Positions 14,728 through 15,512 of a stretch of DNA of 15,512 bases are shown here, in pieces (position 1 is the first letter of the stretch; each line of letters starts with the position of its first letter). A model generated the notes under the pieces. It had not been told where the DNA came from and did no database searches. It saw only the letters and a program-made list of their open reading frames with translations. This DNA comes from MGR-bin208 sp043779285 (GTDB lineage Bacteria > Bacteroidota > Bacteroidia > Chitinophagales > Chitinophagaceae). The stretch spans positions 1 through 15,512 of the forward strand of contig JAYWEL010000276.1 of the NCBI GenBank assembly GCA_043779285.1, read 5' to 3'. A program made the position numbers and the translations under genes.

Positions 14728-15000
14728 TTGTTACAAACCATAACCATAACCGTTTCAGGAAAAGTTCAGGGTGTTTTCTATCGACAAAGTACCAAAGACA
14801 TTGCTTTGAAACTGGGTATTAAAGGGTATGTGAAAAATATGGACAATGGCGATGTGTATATAAAAGCTACAGCTACAAAAGAGTTGCTGGATCAATTTTG
14901 CGAATATTGTAAAACAGGACCCCCCAAGGCAATTGTTCAATCCATCCTTATTACAGAAGTTCCATTAGAAGAATTCAAGACTTTTAAAATTGAACAATAA
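14728..15000 (+). CDS. acyP: Acylphosphatase
   Basis: Small cytoplasmic enzyme of 90 residues that hydrolyses acyl phosphates such as acetyl phosphate or 1,3-bisphosphoglycerate to the carboxylate and phosphate. The phosphate-binding signature is GKVQGVFYR at residues 11-19, with R19 matching the catalytic Arg. N37 in GYVKN matches the catalytic Asn. The length is typical. The start must be TTG at 14728, because the frame is closed at 14713-14715, no ATG lies between, and the next Met is residue 38, inside the fold. The TTG is two bases after the methyltransferase stop, so translation is probably coupled. It converges with the threonine dehydrogenase gene, leaving 13 bases between them and no visible terminator. 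The second signature strand reads GDVYIKATAT rather than the common GxVEIxAxG, which is a mild divergence. Confidence 0.93.
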   Translation: MLQTITITVSGKVQGVFYRQSTKDIALKLGIKGYVKNMDNGDVYIKATATKELLDQFCEYCKTGPPKAIVQSILITEVPLEEFKTFKIEQ

Positions 15001-15013
15001 GGATTGAAGAACC

Positions 15014-15512
15014 TTATAAATTATCCAGCATATCCTTCGTCATTTTTTCCAAATCATATTCATGCTTCCAACCCCAGTCGTTACGGGCAACACGGTCATC
15101 AATACTTGCAGGCCAACTGTCGGCTATTGCCTGCCGGTAATCGGGCTTGTATGAAATTGAGAAATCAGGCATGTGTTTCTTTATCTCTTCTGCAATTTGA
15201 GTAGGAGAAAAACTCATTGCAGAAATATTGTAGGATGTACGGATCGATATTTTATCAGCCGGTGCATCCATCAATTCCAAAGTAGCACGGATTGCATCGG
15301 GCATATACATCATCGGTAAAAAAGTATCTTCTTTCAGGAAGCATTCGTACTTCTTCTCTTCTAATGCCTCATGAAAAATTTCAATTGCATAATCGGTGGT
15401 ACCTCCACCCGGTGCCGACTTATAACTGATTAATCCGGGATAACGCAAGCTTCGCACATCCACTCCAAACCGATGATAATAATAATTGCACCAGAATTCG
15501 CCGGCATATTTA
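15014..15512 (-). CDS. L-threonine 3-dehydrogenase, SDR/epimerase type, C-terminal part
   Basis: NAD-dependent oxidation of L-threonine to 2-amino-3-ketobutyrate, the first step of threonine breakdown to glycine and acetyl-CoA. This is the short-chain (UDP-galactose epimerase-like) enzyme found in Bacteroidota and animals, not the zinc-dependent E. coli Tdh. The visible 166 or so residues include KYAGEFWCNYYYHRFGVDVR, RYPGLISYK, PGGGTTDYA, the LPMMYMPDAIRA block and SWPASIDD near the end, all characteristic of this family. The frame runs on to the right edge, so the GTG codon at 15463 is not the start. The NAD-binding Rossmann motif and the YxxxK active site lie outside the window. It converges with the acylphosphatase gene. 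Confidence 0.93.
   Translation of the reverse strand, partial: KYAGEFWCNYYYHRFGVDVRSLRYPGLISYKSAPGGGTTDYAIEIFHEALEEKKYECFLKEDTFLPMMYMPDAIRATLELMDAPADKISIRTSYNISAMSFSPTQIAEEIKKHMPDFSISYKPDYRQAIADSWPASIDDRVARNDWGWKHEYDLEKMTKDMLDNL

Noticed and set aside
15004..15204. 66-residue plus-strand frame after acylphosphatase
   Set aside because: It runs antisense to the conserved C terminus of the threonine dehydrogenase and has no recognisable features.
1..15512. tRNA, rRNA, CRISPR, IS or phage elements
   Set aside because: No cloverleaf, direct repeat array, terminal inverted repeat with a transposase, or integrase was found in reading both strands. A covariance-model scan would be needed to exclude small RNAs.

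Overview
The window is AT-rich bacterial DNA that reads as Bacteroidota, probably the Chitinophagales. The reasons are promoters of the TTTG / TAnnTTTG type, genes with little Shine-Dalgarno signal, an outer-membrane barrel protease of the kind common in this phylum, and an SDR-type L-threonine 3-dehydrogenase. No rRNA, tRNA, CRISPR array, IS element or prophage gene is visible. There is no gene-free stretch longer than about 200 bases.

Region 1-3781 (+) is the most unusual part. It holds the 3' two thirds of a heme-copper oxidase subunit I, a SCO1/SenC copper-chaperone gene, and an overlapping gene for a large fusion protein. The fusion carries a di-heme cytochrome b, two [4Fe-4S] clusters, an MvhD-like iron-sulfur domain, a transmembrane helix and a periplasmic tail. 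The oxidase subunit has Gln where oxygen-reducing enzymes have the His-cross-linked Tyr, and Lys where the low-spin heme His ligand is expected. Together with the oxidase-senC order, this suggests an sNOR-like nitric oxide reductase, or another non-canonical heme-copper enzyme, fed by or linked to a quinone/iron-sulfur module. The substrate is inferred, not shown.

Region 3790-5813 (-) runs toward that operon. It encodes a COG4947-like serine esterase and a roughly 12-helix membrane protein whose His pattern looks like a degenerate heme-copper oxidase subunit I. Region 6004-8688 (+) is valS behind a consensus promoter. A strong 23-bp-stem hairpin separates it from the convergent 930-residue lipobox-free secreted protein (8769-11561, -). 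That protein combines a gluzincin HExxH protease domain, a beta-propeller and an outer-membrane barrel.

Region 11630-15000 (+) starts with what looks like an N-terminally truncated DUF1761 membrane protein and its terminator. It then holds an MsbA-type ABC exporter, a small membrane protein interrupted by a single in-frame TAA, a class I SAM methyltransferase and an acylphosphatase with a TTG start, closely spaced enough to be co-transcribed. The right edge (15014-15512, -) is the C-terminal part of an NAD-dependent L-threonine 3-dehydrogenase that continues beyond the window.
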